A stretch of 64,000 bases of DNA from Ascidia mentula (lineage: Eukaryota; Chordata; Ascidiacea; Phlebobranchia; Ascidiidae), in the NCBI GenBank assembly GCA_947561715.1, contig OX387198.1, positions 3,038,001 through 3,102,000 on the forward strand, read 5' to 3'. Below are positions 63,935 to 64,000 of the stretch, one piece after another (positions within the stretch are counted from its first letter, which is position 1; every line of letters begins with the position of its first letter). The notes beneath the pieces are model-generated. The model made no database searches, was not told the DNA's origin, and was given only the letters and a program-made list of their open reading frames with translations. The position numbers and the translations under genes were made by a program.

Positions 63935-64000
63935 GTATTCTGACATTATATTTAATTCTTGTTTAACTAATAGGCCTATACTCCCAAATTTACGAGGGTC

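Overview
The window is animal nuclear DNA, most likely from an ascidian tunicate of the Ciona type. Genes are split by short AT-rich introns with GT/AG borders, many of them 60-400 bp. Three genes have clear animal orthologues: a SNAP-25/23 SNARE, NCBP3 and a core-2 type GlcNAc-transferase. A 16-base stretch at 4607-4622 equals, as I recall it, the Ciona intestinalis trans-splicing leader. The species call is an inference.

Two tandem clusters on the + strand encode one unusual gene family: an N-terminal non-RD (RIPK/TKL-like) protein kinase, a variable linker, and a C-terminal all-helical TPR-like domain in a single exon. Cluster A (1-16885) holds the tail of one copy (224-1927) and one complete copy (5982-15794). 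In the complete copy the linker is built from 12 consecutive small exons, all phase 1-1 and all multiples of 3. Cluster B (52744-64000) holds a second subtype whose linker carries a transmembrane segment: one complete gene (53182-55741), one gene that has lost its kinase in frame (58479-59773), and one copy cut by the window edge with a 2-bp insertion in the kinase catalytic loop (62777-63934). Between paralogues the C-terminal domain differs more than the surrounding non-coding DNA, which suggests a recognition domain under diversifying selection. I infer an innate-immune or allorecognition-like role; nothing in the sequence proves it.

Between the clusters lie ordinary genes. On the - strand: a SNAP-25/23 homologue (18585-22957, 208 aa), NCBP3 (24564-29067, 514 aa), a METTL24-like membrane-anchored methyltransferase-fold protein (41935-45508, about 342 aa) and a GCNT-like Golgi glycosyltransferase (46568-51218, 435 aa). 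On the + strand: a single-exon seven-transmembrane receptor-like gene (38974-39942). Exon chains were joined by hand, and all close in frame.

The non-coding DNA holds a complete type I hammerhead ribozyme (25746-25805, +) inside an NCBP3 intron and a second copy of the same motif lacking the catalytic 5' core (20167-20199, -) inside a SNAP intron. It also holds two Penelope-type hammerhead-like motifs in METTL24-like introns, one of them in a large foldback, a hAT-type MITE with an 8-bp target duplication, several tandem repeats and tRNA-like repeat heads. About 10 kb (29070-38970) shows no gene I can support.
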